Assembly: GCA_004556455.1 (NCBI GenBank)
Contig: SFGY01000023.1
Location: forward strand, 1-15,135
DNA: 15,135 nt
Source: Clostridiales bacterium
Lineage (GTDB): Bacteria > Bacillota > Clostridia > Saccharofermentanales > DTU023
Direction of reading: 5' to 3'
Under the pieces are notes generated by a model. That model saw nothing but the letters and a program-made list of their open reading frames with translations. It was not told the DNA's origin and did not search any database. Below, piece by piece: positions 1 to 7,940 of this stretch (positions are counted from its first letter, which is position 1; the number at the start of each line of letters is the position of its first letter). Both the position numbers and the translations under genes were made by a program.

Positions 1-113
1 TAGCAGCCGTGTTAACCAGCGTTGCGCCAGATGCCCAATTGACAGCAGCGGTTACAAAAATCAATGAGATTGTGGGGATTTTAAATGCCAGGGGAGTAAG
101 TAAGGCGAAATAA
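1..113 (+). CDS. C-terminal end of a phage head-region structural protein (partial)
   Basis: An open frame runs in from the left edge and stops at TAA 111-113, giving 36 complete residues that end ILNARGVSKAK. The tail is rich in Ala, Val and Thr and holds a short amphipathic helix around KINEIVGILNARG. C-termini of this style occur in head fibre proteins (phi29 gp8.5-like) and other small capsid-associated proteins encoded just after the major capsid gene in Firmicute prophages, but too little is present to assign a family. A position directly before the head-tail joining candidate fits a capsid-associated role. The start lies outside the window. Confidence 0.6.
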   Translation, partial: AAVLTSVAPDAQLTAAVTKINEIVGILNARGVSKAK

Positions 114-126
114 AGGAGAAGTTCCC

Positions 127-459
127 ATGGGATTTAAAGAGATTGTGTCTGAAGATAATCAGGATGTATTCCTAAACCCGGATGAATTTGGAGCCTATCA
201 CGATATCTGCGGCCGAAAGCTTCTAATCATAATTGATGATAACGAGATGGTAGAAAGAGAAAAGAGAAAAAGAACTGGTCAGGAATATCGGCAGGGGATT
301 TATAATAAGCAGGTTCTTTTTTATGTGCTGGGGCGGGATTTTGGCCCGCTTCCGGCAGTAGGAAGGTCTCTAAAGCTGGATGGCAGGGACTTTGTAATAA
401 CGGATGCTATCAATGAAGGCGGGATTTATTCTATCAGCATGGAGGCGGTGAGAGCATGA
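127..459 (+). CDS. Putative head-tail joining / attachment protein
   Basis: This is a 110-residue protein with mixed alpha/beta composition and no membrane segment. Its length, an opening helix followed by a beta-rich half (for example RSLKLDGRDFVITDAINEGG), and its place before a gpZ-like gene resemble the small head-tail attachment proteins (lambda gpFII or Gifsy-2 types) that cap the connector and receive the tail. A TAAAGGAG ribosome binding site at 111-118 overlaps the stop of the previous gene. The stop overlaps the next start as ATGA (456-459), which implies translational coupling. The functional call rests on position and general fold character, so it is a family-level inference. The protein could instead be a tail completion protein. 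Confidence 0.5.
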   Translation: MGFKEIVSEDNQDVFLNPDEFGAYHDICGRKLLIIIDDNEMVEREKRKRTGQEYRQGIYNKQVLFYVLGRDFGPLPAVGRSLKLDGRDFVITDAINEGGIYSISMEAVRA

Positions 460-1043
460 GCTCCTTAATCTTGTTAGGCGTTGACACTGAGCAGGTCAAC
501 GCCATTTTTGAAAAATTAGAGAATAACGGCAAGGCGAATCAAGTCCTAAAGCAGGCGTTAAATGAGACGGCAAAGCAGGCCAGGGAACGGCTGTCAGAGC
601 AGACGAAGAAGGTTTACGCGATTAAAAAGACGGCTTTCCGTAAGGATATGAAGATTAAGAAGGCAACCGTATCCAAGCCTCAAGCAAGCATTGTGTCAAC
701 TGGGAGAGCGAATAGTCTGTCAGATTTTAGAGTGTCTCCGGCAACGGTGAGAAATGGGAACAATCGCCCAAAGATTACGAAAGGAAAGGTTTTAAAAAGC
801 AGCCGGATGAAGAGGCTTGAAAAGGGAGGAATTAAAGCTTTCCTGGTGAAGTTCAAAAGCGGACATAAAGCAGCAGTGGAACGCACATCCAAAAAAAGGC
901 TTCCTATCCGGGTATTATATAGCCCGTCTGATCCGGTCATGATTGGAAGCGAAAAGCGGACATATGGAATTGTAGAGCCGTATATTGAGAGAGATTTACA
1001 TGAAAACCTGCGGCGTTTTATAGAGCAGGCTTTAGGAGGATAA
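456..1043 (+). CDS. Minor tail protein Z-like / tail completion protein
   Basis: This is a 195-residue, strongly basic protein. It has an N-terminal helical segment (about residues 10-55, with many Lys, Gln and Glu), then the stretch VYAIKKTAFRKDMKIKKAT and a C-terminal part ending in a helix (DLHENLRRFIEQAL). The pattern 'IKK.AF...MKIKKA.... A.I...G' is characteristic of prophage minor tail protein Z (lambda gpZ-like, HK97 gp10-like neck proteins), which connect tail to head or complete the tail end. The start is the ATGA overlap at 456, with GGAGG at 441-445 ahead of it. Being followed by the terminator candidate and the sheath is the normal order. The family call is by pattern recognition, not by search. 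Confidence 0.65.
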   Translation: MSSLILLGVDTEQVNAIFEKLENNGKANQVLKQALNETAKQARERLSEQTKKVYAIKKTAFRKDMKIKKATVSKPQASIVSTGRANSLSDFRVSPATVRNGNNRPKITKGKVLKSSRMKRLEKGGIKAFLVKFKSGHKAAVERTSKKRLPIRVLYSPSDPVMIGSEKRTYGIVEPYIERDLHENLRRFIEQALGG

Positions 1044-1044
1044 T

Positions 1045-1563
1045 ATGACAACGAATCAGCTTCAGGAAGCTTTAATTCGAGAGATTGAGGATATTTCCAG
1101 GGATATAAGTTTCGTTAATTACAAGCAAGAACCGGCTGCTCTGAAAGGATACCTTCAAGCGATTCCCATATTCCCCGTTTTTGAGAACCAACCCCTTGGG
1201 ACGGATTATGATATGCTGTCGGAGGAAATGACTGAAAACAGGCTTTTTCCATATTTTGTAGTTCGTGTGGATGGAGCAGAATATTGCAAGCCTAAGGAGG
1301 ATATGGGAGAAGTGAACCAGGCCCACGTCATGATTGCGTTTGCAATATATGATGACAATCCAGAACTGAAAGGATATTTTACTCTGACAGCAATCATGGA
1401 GAGAGTAATCATGAGGTTCCAAAGAAACCCTGTTCTGGGATCGTTTTTTTGCAGCAGAACCATGAAGACAGCATATCAGGAGGATGACGCCTTTCCCCAG
1501 TTCTTCGGAGGGATTGAGATGCTCTGGTATCTTCCGGATATTAGCGTGGAGGGATTTACATGA
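1045..1563 (+). CDS. Putative tail terminator / neck protein
   Basis: This is a 172-residue acidic protein with no membrane segment. It begins with a helix (QLQEALIREIEDI) and continues with alternating strands and helices, including YFVVRVDGAEY and HVMIAFAIYDDNPELKGYF, then a helix ALTAIMERVIMRF-like and a C-terminal strand region. This helix plus beta-sheet layout, and the position between a gpZ-like protein and the sheath, are usual for tail terminator proteins that end tube polymerisation and join tail to neck. I do not recognise a specific named family, so the role is inferred. AGGAGG at 1034-1039 sets the start, and the stop overlaps the next gene as ATGA. Confidence 0.5.
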   Translation: MTTNQLQEALIREIEDISRDISFVNYKQEPAALKGYLQAIPIFPVFENQPLGTDYDMLSEEMTENRLFPYFVVRVDGAEYCKPKEDMGEVNQAHVMIAFAIYDDNPELKGYFTLTAIMERVIMRFQRNPVLGSFFCSRTMKTAYQEDDAFPQFFGGIEMLWYLPDISVEGFT

Positions 1564-1799
1564 AACAGACGATGGTTTATATTGGGCCGTCCATTCAAAA
1601 TGTGATTGTGACTGGGACGGCATTTTACGGGGGGTATCCCCCTCATATAGAAGCGGCCTTAAGGCGGCATCCGTATTTAAACGATCTGATGGTGCCGGTT
1701 CAAGAACTGTCACACGCAAGAAAAGAGGTGCGTAATCCGGAAAGCGCACTGGGAAGAATCTATAGGAAAGCAGAAGGAGGAAATTTATATGGCTTATAG
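1560..1799 (+). CDS. Small conserved-type phage protein upstream of sheath, function unknown
   Basis: This is a 79-residue soluble protein. It opens with short strands (MVYIGPSIQNVIVTGTAFYGG), followed by a helix with PHIEAALRRHPYLNDL and a basic C-terminus. GGAGGG at 1548-1553 precedes an ATG that overlaps the stop of the terminator candidate. The gene's end overlaps the sheath start by 11 bases, and the sheath ribosome binding site lies inside it. Many Mu-like phages carry a small unknown gene in exactly this slot (Mu gp38 position), so a minor assembly role linked to the sheath is plausible. That is positional inference; I do not recognise the sequence. Confidence 0.6.
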   Translation: MKQTMVYIGPSIQNVIVTGTAFYGGYPPHIEAALRRHPYLNDLMVPVQELSHARKEVRNPESALGRIYRKAEGGNLYGL

Positions 1800-3288
1800 G
1801 CATGGAATTGAAGTAACAGAAAAAGAAACATCATTCCCAAGCCCAATGTCCACCAAGTATGGAGTGCAGGTGATTTTTGGCACTGCCCCGGTGAATCAGG
1901 CAAAGAACCCATATGCATCTGTTAATAAGCCGGTTAAGGTAACTACATTTGAAGAGGCGGAAATAAACCTGGGGTACAGCGAAGATTGGAAAACCTACAC
2001 TCTGTGCCAAAGCATGTACGCAAGCTTTAAATTGTTCCAGATTAGCCCGGTTGTTTTTGTCAATGTGCTCGACCCAAAGAAGCACAGGAAGGATATAGAG
2101 GCAAAATCATATGAGGTAAAAAACCATCAGGCAGTTGTGAAAACGACCGGTTTTTTACTGGATGAGCTGACGGTGAAAACGCAGAATGCAGACGCGCATG
2201 TTGGGGAAGCCAGGATAGGCGAAGCGGTTACAGGAGGGGAAAGCGTTACGCTTACAGCAGATACCGATTATATCGCGGAATTTGATGAGTATGGATATCT
2301 GGTAATTACAGTTTTGTCTGCCGGAAAAGCGTATGAGGCAACACAAATAACAGTTAGCGGCAAGGTGATAGCGCCTGAGATGGTGACAGAAGAAGATGTG
2401 ATCGGTTCTTATGACGCGGCTACTGGAGCGGAAACCGGTATGGAGGTATTAAGACAGATATACCCCAAATTTGGCCTAATTCCAAGCATGCTTCTGGCGC
2501 CAGGATGGAGCCAGAAGCCCAATATCGGAGCAGCCCTCCAGGGAAAGTGCGAAGATATTAGCGGCGCTTTCCGTTCTATGTGCCTTCTGGATTTGGATAC
2601 GGCTCTTGCTAAGAAATACACTGACTGTGAAAAGATAAAGGCAGATATGGGATATAATGAGGAGCATTCTATCGTGCTTTGGCCTGAACTACAGATGAAA
2701 GGAAAGGTGTATAGCTATTCGGCGGTGTATGGAGCAATGATGAGCTACCATACGGCATTAAACAATGATGTGCCGTATATTTATCCATCTAATAAAGACT
2801 TGAATGTAGACGGGGCGGTTTTGGAGGATGGAACTGAGATTCTTCTGGATCAGATTCAGGCTGGCTTTCTGAATGGAGCCGGAATCGTAACGGCATTTAA
2901 TGATTTGTCTTGGAAGGCATACGGGAATAATACAGGCTGTTACCCGGAAAATACAGATCCAAAGGATCGCTGGATTGGATGCCGCCGGATGTTTGATTAT
3001 GTTTCCAATTATTTTGTAGTGGCATACCGGAAAAAGCTGGACGGAAATATGAATCGCCGTCTGGTGGACGACATTGTAAACAGCTTCAATATCTGGGGGA
3101 ACAGCTTGACAGCAAATGGTATGTGCGCAGGCATATATGCGGAATACAGGCCAGAGGAAAATACAGTGGAAGATGTTTTGGCAGGGCACTTAAAGCTAAG
3201 AATTTATTTTGCGCCTTATACGCCAGCTGAGTATATCAACGCAACCATGGAATTTGATGTGGCGGCGCTGGAAGGCGTAATGGCATAG
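1789..3288 (+). CDS. Contractile tail sheath protein
   Basis: This is a 499-residue protein of the phage tail sheath family (gpFI/XkdK-type). It polymerises around the tail tube and contracts to drive the tube through the host envelope. The N-terminal part (GIEVTEKET...TKYGVQVIFGTAP) and the C-terminal handshake region (FVVAYRKKLDGNMNRRLVDD, then LKLRIYFAPYTPAEYI) match the conserved ends of Firmicute sheath proteins. The middle (about residues 110-200) is beta-rich and Thr/Val-rich and probably forms the variable surface domain. AAGGAGG at 1774-1780 gives an eight-base spacing to ATG. The tube gene follows 11 bases later, as expected. It marks the phage as myovirus-type. Confidence 0.93.
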   Translation: MAYRHGIEVTEKETSFPSPMSTKYGVQVIFGTAPVNQAKNPYASVNKPVKVTTFEEAEINLGYSEDWKTYTLCQSMYASFKLFQISPVVFVNVLDPKKHRKDIEAKSYEVKNHQAVVKTTGFLLDELTVKTQNADAHVGEARIGEAVTGGESVTLTADTDYIAEFDEYGYLVITVLSAGKAYEATQITVSGKVIAPEMVTEEDVIGSYDAATGAETGMEVLRQIYPKFGLIPSMLLAPGWSQKPNIGAALQGKCEDISGAFRSMCLLDLDTALAKKYTDCEKIKADMGYNEEHSIVLWPELQMKGKVYSYSAVYGAMMSYHTALNNDVPYIYPSNKDLNVDGAVLEDGTEILLDQIQAGFLNGAGIVTAFNDLSWKAYGNNTGCYPENTDPKDRWIGCRRMFDYVSNYFVVAYRKKLDGNMNRRLVDDIVNSFNIWGNSLTANGMCAGIYAEYRPEENTVEDVLAGHLKLRIYFAPYTPAEYINATMEFDVAALEGVMA

Positions 3289-3299
3289 GAGGAATTGTA

Positions 3300-3815
3300 A
3301 TGTTTAAGACACATCTTATTAATCGGTTTAATGCATATAAAAATGGAAAGCAGCTCATTGGGGTGGCCGGGGAACTGACGCTCCCAGAAGTGACAAACCT
3401 GACGGATACCATGGAGGGTGCCGGAACCGGCGGAAATATGGATATCCCGGTTGTAGGACTGATTGATGACATGGAAATGGAAGTATCCTTTATGTCTTTG
3501 TGTGAGGATATTTTTTCAGTTATGGATCCAACCGAATCTGCGGATTTGACGCTAAACGGCGCTTTGCAGGGATCGGATGCGGGAACGGGTATAGTCAAAT
3601 ACCAGCAGATCAGTGTTTCAGTCAGAGGAATGCTTAAAAAGTTTACGCCAGGCTCTATGAAAGCAGGAGGGAAAATGGGCTCCAGCGTTACGCTGGGGCT
3701 CAGCTATTATAAGGTGGTATTGGATGGAAAGACAATGATTGAAATCGATCGATTTAACGGTATCTATATCATCAATGGAAAGGACGTCTTAAAGGAAGTA
3801 AGGGACATGTGCTAA
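3300..3815 (+). CDS. Major tail tube protein
   Basis: This is a 171-residue protein of the P2 gpFII-like major tail tube family. Hexamer rings of such proteins form the inner tube through which DNA passes. Visible hallmarks are the opening about a named element with a short fold (KQLIGVAGELTLPEVTN), the central Gly-rich stretch EGAGTGGNMDIPVVG, and a C-terminal half carrying VSVRGMLKKFTPGSMKAG and YKVVLDGKTMIEIDRFN, which resemble the FII motif for reading a spin-off field and the closing beta strands. AGGAGG at 3287-3292 sets the start. Its location between sheath and chaperone is the canonical order, and its length is usual for the family. Confidence 0.92.
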   Translation: MFKTHLINRFNAYKNGKQLIGVAGELTLPEVTNLTDTMEGAGTGGNMDIPVVGLIDDMEMEVSFMSLCEDIFSVMDPTESADLTLNGALQGSDAGTGIVKYQQISVSVRGMLKKFTPGSMKAGGKMGSSVTLGLSYYKVVLDGKTMIEIDRFNGIYIINGKDVLKEVRDMC

Positions 3816-3830
3816 GAAAGGAAAAACGCA

Positions 3831-4166
3831 ATGGACAAGAAAGAACCGAACATGACAAACGAATCAAAGAAAGACTGGCTGATATTGAATCTGAAAACTC
3901 CGGTGGAATATCAGGGAATGAAAATTACGCAGTTGGATATGACAGGACTAAGAAATATGACAGGCCGGGATCTTAACATGGTCTATGACTTGTATATGGC
4001 CCAGGGAGGGGGAGGCGTTGCCATGCAGGAGAGCACACTTTTGTTCGCGCAGGTAGTGGCGTCCAGAGTGTGTGGGTATCCAATCGAGGCGATCATGGAG
4101 CTTAAGGCAAAGGATTCGGTATATCTCAAAAACCGGGTATATCGTTTTTTCTTCCTGTCGGAATAG
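3831..4166 (+). CDS. Tail assembly chaperone, short (G-type) product
   Basis: This is a 111-residue protein related to the Mu gp41-like tail assembly chaperone group. Supporting features are the opening LKTPVEYQGMKITQLDMTGL, the 'R.MTGRDL' helix, ASRVCGYPIEAIMEL and the ending DSVYLKNRVYRFFF. Such chaperones coat the tape measure protein before the tube assembles. AAAGGA at 3817-3822 precedes ATG. The end of the frame carries a slippery heptamer at 4145-4151, and a fraction of ribosomes is expected to shift -1 and make a longer fusion (separate entry). The position directly before the tape measure gene agrees with this. In P2, E/E+E' does the same job by the same kind of shift. Confidence 0.85.
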   Translation: MDKKEPNMTNESKKDWLILNLKTPVEYQGMKITQLDMTGLRNMTGRDLNMVYDLYMAQGGGGVAMQESTLLFAQVVASRVCGYPIEAIMELKAKDSVYLKNRVYRFFFLSE

Positions 4167-4342
4167 GCTGCGCTGAGGATATAGAGAAAGCAAACCGGGC
4201 ATTCATTGCTGCGGGACGATTTACAAAATCAGGCCCCCAATTTTTTTATGACCTTCCGATTTATCAAGCAGCCCGTATGGCCAGGGAAGCAAATGATTTG
4301 GCGAAGGAATTACAGCAGGAAATGAACAGGAGGCGGAGATAG
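3831..4342 (+). CDS. Tail assembly chaperone, -1 frameshift (GT-type) fusion product
   Basis: After codon 107 (TTC, 4149-4151) a -1 shift on T-TTT-TTC takes ribosomes into a frame that is open from 4106 to the TAG at 4340-4342. This adds 63 residues for a 170-residue fusion. The added part starts LPVGIGCAEDIEKANRAF and ends in a long charged helix that closes with MNRRRR. The extension cannot easily be a separate gene: its first ATG is at 4277, near the end, and no ATG, GTG or TTG precedes it. Its stop abuts the tape measure ATG (TAGATG), and the AGGAGG for that gene (4328-4333) lies inside it. Long G and GT forms in fixed ratio are well established for tailed phages; here the fusion is inferred from sequence. 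Confidence 0.85.
4145..4151 (+). promoter_or_regulatory. Programmed -1 ribosomal frameshift slippery site
   Basis: The heptamer T TTT TTC fits the canonical X XXY YYZ rule in the reading frame of the chaperone gene (codons CGT TTT TTC). Both tRNA-Phe can re-pair after a one-base slip (TTT TTT). It lies 12 bases before the zero-frame stop at 4164-4166, inside the only overlap of the two frames (4106-4166). I see no strong stimulatory hairpin just downstream. Confidence 0.85.
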
Positions 4343-7300
4343 ATGGCAGGGAAGAAAAAATACGAACTTGAAATCATGATATCAGGCGGGACAAATGCCT
4401 CTCTTTCCGCTTCTATTCAAAGGGCGAAGCGTGAAATCAGTTCCCTGGAACGACAGGCTGGCTTATCAGCTAAGGCAGTGGGAGATTCCTTTGGCGGAAT
4501 GAGCGTGAAGGGAATTGATACCCTGGGGAAAATTTCAGATCAGGTATTTGGCGCGATAGCAAAGGGAAGCAAGGTAGCGGCTGCGGGAGTTGCCGGATTG
4601 ATTGGCGCATCCACTATGGTGGGGATGGGATTCGAGCAGCAAATGAGTACGGTGCAGGCAATTTCCCAGGCTTCAGCCGCAGATATGGAGAAGCTGAACG
4701 CTTTGGCTAAAAAAATGGGGGAAACCACCCAGTTTACGGCAGAGGAAGCCGGACAAGGCTTAGAGTATATGGCTATGGCTGGCTGGAAAACCCAGGACAT
4801 GCTGAAAGGGCTTCCGGGAATTATGAACCTGGCCGCCGCGTCTGGGGAAGATCTTGGGAGGGTATCTGACATTGTCACAGATGCAATGACGGCATTTGGA
4901 ATGGCAGCGGATGAGTCGGACAGGTTTGCTGACGTGCTTGCGCAGGCATCCAGCAGTTCAAATACAAATGTTGCCATGATGGGCGAGACATTTAAATATG
5001 TAGCGCCTGTTGCCGGATCGCTCGGATACACAATCGAGGAAGTAGCTCTGGCAGCCGGATTAATGGCAAATACCGGGATTAAGGCTGAGCAGGCTGGAAC
5101 CGCAATGAGAACCATGTTTACAAACCTTGCAAAGCCAACAAAACAGATGCAGGGTTACATGGATGCGCTCTCTCTGTCATTGGTAGACGAAAAGGGAGAG
5201 ATGAAATCGCTGAGCCAGCTATTAAATGATTTAAGAGCGGGCTTTTCAAACCTGACGGAAGCGGAACAAGCAGAATATGCCGCAGGTATTGCAGGCAAGG
5301 AGGGAATGTCTGGCCTGCTTGCGATTGTGAACACTTCGGAGGATGATTTTAAAAAGCTGACGGAAGAGATTAATAACAGCGCCGGAGCCGCTGAGGCGAT
5401 GTCGAAAATGAGGCTGGATAACCTGAAAGGAGATTTAACCCTTTTGTCGAGCGCAGCCCAGGGTGCCGGAATCGAACTTTACGAAGGTTTTTCTGATGAC
5501 ATGAGGGAGGCAGCTCAATATGCAGTCGCATGGGTATCAAGCTTTACGGACAGACTGGAAGAAGATATACCAACGGCTCGGAGACTGATGAAAAACTTCG
5601 GAAAATGGCTGGAAGAATTTTTCGGGCCTGTTATGGATATAGGAAAATGGCTGGCAAAAAATCCCCAGGCCATCGAAGGCGGGATCGCAGGAATTGCATC
5701 AGCCCTTCTAACATTTAAGGCGGTAAAAGCAGCAAAAAATGGCGTGAAGTTACTGTCATCGCTTTCCGGCATAGTCTCCGCATGGCCAGTAGCGGCGGCC
5801 GGATTGGCAATAGGGGCAATCGTAGGAATCACAACCGCAATACAAGAAGCGGAACGGAAAGCCGCACAGCAAAGCCTGGCTGAACATTTTGGAGATATAA
5901 CGCTATCTTTAAAAGATCTGGAGGAAGCAGCCAGGAACACGCTTGGGGAGGGACTTTTCCAGAGCATAGACGAGCTGTCAGAAGCAGGGGAGAAAACCTC
6001 CAAAATCTACGATTCGATGCAGTCCGGGATAAGGGAGATCAATAAGGCCGGGTGGAAGCTTTCCCTGGGGATAAAATTTGATGAAAGCGACACACAGTCT
6101 TATGTGTCCGCGGTAGACCAGTATGTGAAAGATGCCCAGGAATACATTACAAGCCGGGGATATGAGTTGAAGCTGGCTGTAGGCATTGTTATGGGAGAGG
6201 AGGGAGACGGATTATTAGAGAACAGTGACGCATTCTACCAATCCCTGTATAACCAACTGGAGCCGCTGAAACAGGGGTTACAGGAAACACTTCAGGACAT
6301 CACGGAAAATGGGCTGACACTGGATAAAGATAAAATCGTTAGGGACTACCTAGATGAAATTTCTGAAGTGACCGCCATGATATCCGATGCTCAAAGCGCT
6401 GCAAAGCTCCAGATGATACAAGATGATTTTTCGGGTGCAGCCCTAACGCCAGAGACGTTCCAGAATTACCAGGATGCGTTAAATGAATATGCAAAGGAAG
6501 CCATTGAAAGCATTGACAGTTCTTCCGAACAAATATTGGCGTCCCTGAATGCACAGAGAATGTTGGGAGAACAAGGGAAGGATGGAGGCATATCCCAGGA
6601 AGAGTTTGAGGCACAGTCAGAAGCGGTTAGGCAGAAGCGTTATGCGCGAAAGGCCCAGGTTCTTAATGGTGTGTACCAGGCTACGCGTGATACCGTTATG
6701 GATACCTATGGAGGCGATATCGCCCCGGCGTTGGAAGCAGTCAACAAGTCATTAGATGAAAGCTTAAACGGATTAAAAACAAAGGGCCTGTATGCGCCTG
6801 AAGATTGGGGCAATGCTGCGCAGATAGCCGTCCTGGACGCTGCAAGCCAAAACCATATGAGCAAAGCAAATAAGGATGCCATAGGAGAGCTTTTAAAAGG
6901 AATGGAGCCAAATCAGGAGCAGATGCAGCTCTTGATTGAGCAATATAAAAAAGCAGGTGGCGATCTAAATGACGCAATGGTGCAGGGCGTTCTGGAGTCC
7001 ATGGATGAGGCGGACGCATTAGGCGCAGTATCAGGAAACGAGGATTCTTTGTGGTCGCTGCTTGGAAAAAAAGCAGCCGATGACCCTGTCATGGCAACTG
7101 CTATACTTGCTTCAAAGGAAGCTGGGGCAAAATATGGGGATTCATGTATAGAAGAAATAAAACGTAAACGCCCAGAAGCGGTGCAGGAGGCAGAAAATTT
7201 CCTAAGTGCGGTAAGAGCTAGGCTTGAACAGGGTATAGTTCCAGTGACAGTGCCATTGCCGGTTAACCTTCAAGCGGTGGAGGCATACAGTCGTGGTGTA

Positions 7301-7705
7301 GATATATCTGGAAAGACAGATTCTCCAGAGAACAGAGCTAGAGGATATAAAAATGGTGGAATTGTTAATTCAAGGCAGTTTGCTGAAGTTGCAGAAGAAG
7401 GGCCGGAAGCCATCATTCCTATTGAACATTCAGGCCGTGCCTTGGAGCTGTGGAGGGAAACAGGACGGTTATTGGGAGCTTATGAAGAACATAATTACGA
7501 TCGGATGTATGAGGGTCTGACAGCCGGGACGATTGTAGAGAACAACAGCAGCTCGTCATTTGCGCCGGTGTGTAATCTAACCATCAACGTTCCAGGAGGA
7601 GAAAGCGTCAGAAGCCAGATCACAGCAGGCGCCAGCGAGGGGTTTGATCGTTTTATTGAATATATGGAACGTTATAAAAGAGAACAATATCGGGCGGCAT
7701 TTTAA
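4343..7705 (+). CDS. Tail tape measure protein (TP901 family)
   Basis: This is a 1120-residue protein that sets tail length and is injected ahead of the DNA. Residues about 10-60 form a coiled coil. About 95-390 match the conserved TP901-type tape measure core, for example FEQQMSTVQAISQAS, KMGETTQFTAEEAGQGLEYM and GIKAEQAGTAMRTMF. Hydrophobic stretches lie near 78-96, 445-465 and 478-500 and could insert into the host membrane. A long helical rod follows. Near 1004-1030 is the frequent C-terminal motif GGIVNSRQFAEVAEEGPEAI. AGGAGG at 4328-4333 leads to ATG directly after the chaperone stop. At roughly 1.5 angstrom per residue, the general ruler relation, the tail would be about 170 nm long; this is an estimate. 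Confidence 0.95.
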   Translation: MAGKKKYELEIMISGGTNASLSASIQRAKREISSLERQAGLSAKAVGDSFGGMSVKGIDTLGKISDQVFGAIAKGSKVAAAGVAGLIGASTMVGMGFEQQMSTVQAISQASAADMEKLNALAKKMGETTQFTAEEAGQGLEYMAMAGWKTQDMLKGLPGIMNLAAASGEDLGRVSDIVTDAMTAFGMAADESDRFADVLAQASSSSNTNVAMMGETFKYVAPVAGSLGYTIEEVALAAGLMANTGIKAEQAGTAMRTMFTNLAKPTKQMQGYMDALSLSLVDEKGEMKSLSQLLNDLRAGFSNLTEAEQAEYAAGIAGKEGMSGLLAIVNTSEDDFKKLTEEINNSAGAAEAMSKMRLDNLKGDLTLLSSAAQGAGIELYEGFSDDMREAAQYAVAWVSSFTDRLEEDIPTARRLMKNFGKWLEEFFGPVMDIGKWLAKNPQAIEGGIAGIASALLTFKAVKAAKNGVKLLSSLSGIVSAWPVAAAGLAIGAIVGITTAIQEAERKAAQQSLAEHFGDITLSLKDLEEAARNTLGEGLFQSIDELSEAGEKTSKIYDSMQSGIREINKAGWKLSLGIKFDESDTQSYVSAVDQYVKDAQEYITSRGYELKLAVGIVMGEEGDGLLENSDAFYQSLYNQLEPLKQGLQETLQDITENGLTLDKDKIVRDYLDEISEVTAMISDAQSAAKLQMIQDDFSGAALTPETFQNYQDALNEYAKEAIESIDSSSEQILASLNAQRMLGEQGKDGGISQEEFEAQSEAVRQKRYARKAQVLNGVYQATRDTVMDTYGGDIAPALEAVNKSLDESLNGLKTKGLYAPEDWGNAAQIAVLDAASQNHMSKANKDAIGELLKGMEPNQEQMQLLIEQYKKAGGDLNDAMVQGVLESMDEADALGAVSGNEDSLWSLLGKKAADDPVMATAILASKEAGAKYGDSCIEEIKRKRPEAVQEAENFLSAVRARLEQGIVPVTVPLPVNLQAVEAYSRGVDISGKTDSPENRARGYKNGGIVNSRQFAEVAEEGPEAIIPIEHSGRALELWRETGRLLGAYEEHNYDRMYEGLTAGTIVENNSSSSFAPVCNLTINVPGGESVRSQITAGASEGFDRFIEYMERYKREQYRAAF

Positions 7706-7730
7706 AATCAACTAAGGAGATGGTGGAGCT

Positions 7731-7937
7731 ATGGCGTCAACCTATAGAACAATCCAGGGCGACACTTGGGACATAATCGCCAAAAAGGTTTACGGTGAAG
7801 AACGACACCTTGATTATCTGATGGAGCATAATTTCCCTTTGCTGGATTATTTTATTTTTCCGGCTGGCATAGAGCTTCAGACACCGGATCTGCCTAATAG
7901 GCAGCCGGACGATCTGCCGGAATGGAGGAAAGGTTAG
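7731..7937 (+). CDS. Tail protein X (gpX, LysM-like)
   Basis: This is a 68-residue protein of the P2 gpX / phage tail protein X family. It begins with a LysM-like fold (YRTIQGDTWDIIAKKVYGEE), then a helix and LLDYFIFPAGIELQTPDLP. The P-A-G...L..P ending is usual for the family. Small gpX proteins sit at the tip or hub of the baseplate and act early in its assembly. AAGGAG at 7715-7720 precedes ATG. The neighbours (tape measure before, D after) are the usual ones. The family's length is about 65-75 residues, so this copy is intact. Confidence 0.88.
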   Translation: MASTYRTIQGDTWDIIAKKVYGEERHLDYLMEHNFPLLDYFIFPAGIELQTPDLPNRQPDDLPEWRKG

Positions 7938-7940
7938 ACA

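Noticed and set aside
1072..1803. Long minus-strand open frame of 243 codons
   Set aside because: It is opposite three well-packed + strand genes, has no ribosome binding site, and the protein is low in recognisable features.
4540..6003. Minus-strand open frames under the tape measure gene
   Set aside because: Ser/Ala/Ile-rich translations typical of the reverse strand of a helical coding sequence; no start signals.
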